DNA from: Owenia fusiformis
Lineage: Eukaryota > Annelida > Polychaeta > Sabellida > Oweniidae
DNA: 64,000 nucleotides
Direction: 5' to 3'
NCBI GenBank assembly: GCA_903813345.2
Contig: CAIIXF020000004.1
Span: 12,238,196 to 12,302,195, forward strand
The notes beneath the pieces were generated by a model, which worked only from the letters and a program-made list of their open reading frames with translations, had not been told where the DNA came from and searched no databases. Below, piece by piece: positions 61,102 through 64,000 of the stretch; position 1 is the first letter of the stretch; every line of letters begins with the position of its first letter. The position numbers and the translations under genes were made by a program.

Positions 61102-63607
61102 ATGGTACGGTATATGCATTTCAGATTGAAAGATTCATCCCCATTATATACATGGTCGACAAACAGGGTTTGCAACAGATGCAAAAATGCTGGCTCCCTC
61201 CACAAATATGCAACAAGAGGTTTTCGTTCAGTGTCAAAAACTCAAAAGGAACCAAGTAAATGGAGATTACTGAGAGGTCCTTTAGCTTTCACGACATTGG
61301 TAGGTTGCTTTTTGCCAATATCATATTATTTTTAGATCGCAATTGTAAGCCTATTTGACAACAGTGTGAAAGAATAAGGCCCTTTATTCCTAAATAACAA
61401 TGAGAATGGATGGGGTCCTTTAATTCCGAAAGAACAATGAGAATGAGAAAGGATGAGGTCCTTGTCACAGTTTGTAGCTAAATGTGTTGATCAATTTTCT
61501 AAGTGTAACTTATCCTTTCAAATTCTTAGGCTAAAGTGTGCCTTGTCCTTTAAATAGTTTTATTCTTATGAACTTTCAACTTTACCATGCAATATGCATA
61601 CTCACTTAAATATGTATGTTCACTAAAGCGTAAGAAACCATATATACAGGGTGGGCCAAAAAAAACGCCACTTTTTTTCAAAATGCTATAACTTTTTTAA
61701 TTTTTGATATTAAATCATAATTTGCATACCAAATGAACCTTGAGGTTGTTATCTAGCCATTTATCATGAATTATACTTTTTTACTTGAATAAAATATGTC
61801 ACTAGCGTCTCACGTAAACATGTGGTGTGCCATGAGAAATAAGCATAATTTGCAATATGTTCCTGAACTGAAACGGCCTTATGATCGCCAAGCTAATAGC
61901 CCTGATGCAAACCCCAGTGAGTATAGGGTATGGAAAGGTCTCAGGCCCGTAGCCAGGATTTGCCAAGGGGGGGTTCAGTTTTCAAAAATTTCCAGGGGGG
62001 AATTTTTTTTGGCCCACCCTGTAGATATGTATTGGATATTACAGGGAGTGGATTTTTAGTTAGAGAGTTTTGGAGGAGTCAAGTAGAGAGAGAATAAAAT
62101 GTAGACATTGAAAAGGACCGTAAAAATTAGATTACAAAAGTTGATATTTTATATATAGTTGTGACTCAAAAATGACATTTTAATGATTTTATACATAATT
62201 GTGATGAGATAAACACTACATGAATATGGAGTCATGACATATAATAGGATAAACAATGATTCATCAACCGTAAACATTTGCAAATTCTCCAACTTTTGAA
62301 AGTTACATCACTGGATCAATCATCTTTTATTTTCATCATGATCGTTCGGTCTTTTGCGATTGCTATGGGACGATTGCTGCAATATTTTAAGTGGAATAAT
62401 GATTTACAGAAAGTGCTTGCTTGGAATTTGTGCATTGTGGTTATTCTTCAGACGGACTTGTGGAATAACATTGTGATATTACCGGTACAAATCAGTGGAT
62501 AAAGGTTTGCCGTAGTGATATTTTGTGAAGTCGCAGAGGTCCAAGGAGTACTGTGTAAACTTGCGAAGTACTGCAAGTTTGTGTAGTGAATTGTAAAGGA
62601 AATGGAATCCTAACCCATACGAATTTGGAGTGATCTCACGGTATTGTGGAAGTGCGAATTAAACTCGATGTTAATTTCGGTGATTCCCATGTTTTGACTG
62701 TATCAATTAAAGAAATGGATAAAGGTTGAACTTTGTGAAGTGAACTCCTCTTCATAATAATTGTGATGTAGAACATTTTAATCATATCTCAATATAATTT
62801 ATGAAATTCACTAAATTATTGAGTCTGTTAACTTATCTAAGTAAAATTGAACCTTGAAAATGTGACAGTCCTTTTGTTCTTAAAGAACATTGAGAAGTAT
62901 GAGACCCTTTAATTCTTAAAGAACATTGAGAAAGGATGAAGTCCTTTAATTCATAGAGAACAATGAGAACGAGGAAGGATGAGGCCCTTTAGTTTCTAAA
63001 GAACAATGAGAAAGGACGAGACCTTGTAATTCTTAAAGAACAATGAGAAAGGATAAGGCCTTTTAATTCTTAAAAATAATGAGAACAAGAAAGGATGAGG
63101 CCCTTTAAATCCTAAAGAACATTGAAAATGAGAAAGGTTGAGGCCCTTTTAAATCCTAAAGAACATTGAAAACGAGAAAGGTTGAGGCCCTTTTAAATCC
63201 TAAAGAACATTGAAAACGAGAAAGGTTGAGGCCCTTTAATTCTTAAAAAATAATGGGAACGAGAAAGGACGAGGCCCTTTAATTCTTAAAGAACAATGAA
63301 AAAGGATGAGGTTTCTAATGAAAAAATGAGGTCCTCTATTTCTTCAATATCATTGTGTTAGGATTGTCCTCTGTTGTCCTCCTTTCTGATCAGTAAAAGA
63401 ACAATGTTGAAAAACGAGGTCCTCTATTTCTTCAAATACATAATGAAAGTACAAGGTCTTTTATTTCTTTAGGTGACCTGCGGGAGTTTCACTGGCTGTT
63501 CCATTCTACAATATGAAAGAATGAGATCTCAGGCTGAAAACTATTTGAAGGGTGCAAAGAATTCAGCAGATAATTTATTCAGAAAATCTGGAAGTTTTCG
63601 TGAACAT
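61102..63607 (+). CDS. PARL-like mitochondrial rhomboid protease, N-terminal exons
   Basis: Two plus-strand exons join in phase 0: one ending at 61299 before GTAGGT, and 63473-63607 between TTTCTTTAG and GTAAGT. They encode KWRLLRGPLAFTTL, then VTCGSFTGCSILQYERMRSQ and AENYLKGAKNSADNLFRKSG. This matches the region of PARL just before the rhomboid core, where the human protein has a TGCAFGSAAIWQYESLRSR-like segment. PARL is an inner-mitochondrial-membrane serine protease that cleaves PINK1 and PGAM5. The preceding stretch is rich in Arg, Lys and Ser, as a matrix-targeting sequence would be. The first exon may begin at the ATG 61102, or at 61125 after an acceptor (ATTTCAG) with an earlier exon upstream. 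The catalytic Ser/His lie beyond the window. Intron 1 holds a mariner remnant and a minisatellite. Confidence 0.65.
61645..62023. mobile_element. Mariner/Tc1-like remnant
   Basis: Ends TACAGGGTGGGCCAAAAAAA and TTTTTTTGGCCCACCCTGTA are inverted and abut TA-rich flanks. The plus frame from 61796 includes NSPDANPSEYRVWKGL, which recalls the NSPDLNPIEY segment around the last catalytic Asp of mariner transposases. The rest of the transposase is gone. A fragment of a dispersed repeat (CCCGTAGCCAGGATTTGCCA plus a G-run) has inserted near the right end. Confidence 0.75.
62870..63470. repeat. Minisatellite in the PARL-like intron
   Basis: Units of about 42-60 bp built on GAGGCCCTTTAATTCTTAAA and GAACAATGAGAAAGGATGAG repeat more than ten times with indels, up to the acceptor of the next exon. 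A smaller block with the same words lies at 61375-61470, just after the previous exon. Confidence 0.8.
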
Positions 63608-64000
63608 GTAAGTAATACAAGGGGGAGTCATGGGTATGATTTAGAGTAGAATGACTTCTTTACATCAGCACTTAGTGCAGAATTTCATTCTGCGTTTTCA
63701 ATAACCTCTTGATCACCCAGAGTGACGAGATTTATCGTCACCTTAGAAATGACCTTGAAACCCAGAATGACGAGATTATCTGTCACAATTTTTTCACTAG
63801 AATTACTCTAATTTGAACAATGTTTTAAAATGTTAATTTCCTTAAGATGAGCATCACCTGTTGTATATGTATGTAGTAAAATGTCAAAAGCGGGCAAAAT
63901 GAAAAATTCTCTGGTTTCAAACTGATTTTAGAGCCTGAGATTCAAGAGATTAACCATTATATTTTTCTTAATGATTAATTTTTAACACTTTTCTCAACTG
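63608..64000. other. Intron sequence to window edge
   Basis: AT-rich sequence following the GTAAGT donor. It contains a short imperfect repeat around CAGAGTGACGAGATTTATCGTCAC (63719) and CAGAATGACGAGATTATCTGTCAC (63763). No exon is recognised. Confidence 0.5.

Noticed and set aside
62278-62502. 74-codon plus frame in the PARL-like intron
   Set aside because: No domain, no splice sites in phase with the flanking exons; taken as chance.

Overview
The window is AT-rich, intron-containing eukaryotic DNA without bacterial-style gene packing. It has GT-AG introns whose phases join correctly, TRIM-type RING/B-box modules, a Deltex C-terminal domain, C2H2 zinc-finger arrays, a LINE, and Harbinger, mariner and TTAA-target elements. 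This fits a bilaterian marine invertebrate such as a hemichordate, lancelet or mollusc. The species cannot be fixed from sequence alone.

Layout. (1) 1-12.6 kb holds no convincing gene. It is nested mobile-element debris: a fold-back element (1870-2702), a Transib/RAG-like terminal-inverted-repeat element (6951-8422), and a chain of four TTAA-flanked (piggyBac-like) non-autonomous elements from 9076 to 12590 that share their TTAA sites. (2) 12.6-40.4 kb is an imperfect tandem array of a unit made of a C2H2 zinc-finger array (+ strand), its fossil tail, and a TRIM-Deltex gene (- strand). Unit 1 has a long finger ORF of 21 fingers and a Deltex fragment. Unit 2 has a broken finger array and a complete TRIM-Deltex gene with two tandem C-terminal RINGs. 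Unit 3 has a frameshifted finger array and a complete TRIM-Deltex gene with a KH-like region and a LINE in its last intron. (3) 40.3-58.2 kb is one 19-exon minus-strand gene. I reconstructed it by matching splice sites and phases: 3765 nt, a predicted 1254 aa. It has a low-complexity N-terminal half followed by a tyrosyl-DNA-phosphodiesterase-1 (TDP1)-like domain. (4) From about 61.1 kb to the right edge is the start of a plus-strand PARL-like mitochondrial rhomboid protease gene.

The most unusual signal is inside the TDP1-like gene. At least four exon-intron junctions have been tandemly duplicated into the adjoining intron. The extreme case is exon 5, where the 3' splice site plus about 42 nt of coding sequence is repeated 17 more times as an 86/96-bp minisatellite. 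In all three cases where a 3' splice site is copied, the extra acceptors would lead to an in-frame stop if used.

The paired TRIM-Deltex genes share almost identical N-termini but differ in their middle domains. This looks like recent duplication followed by module exchange in a ubiquitin-ligase family related to DTX3L. Both the Deltex block and the 3' end of the TDP1-like gene were copied together, which suggests unit 3, beside the TDP1-like gene, is the ancestral arrangement.
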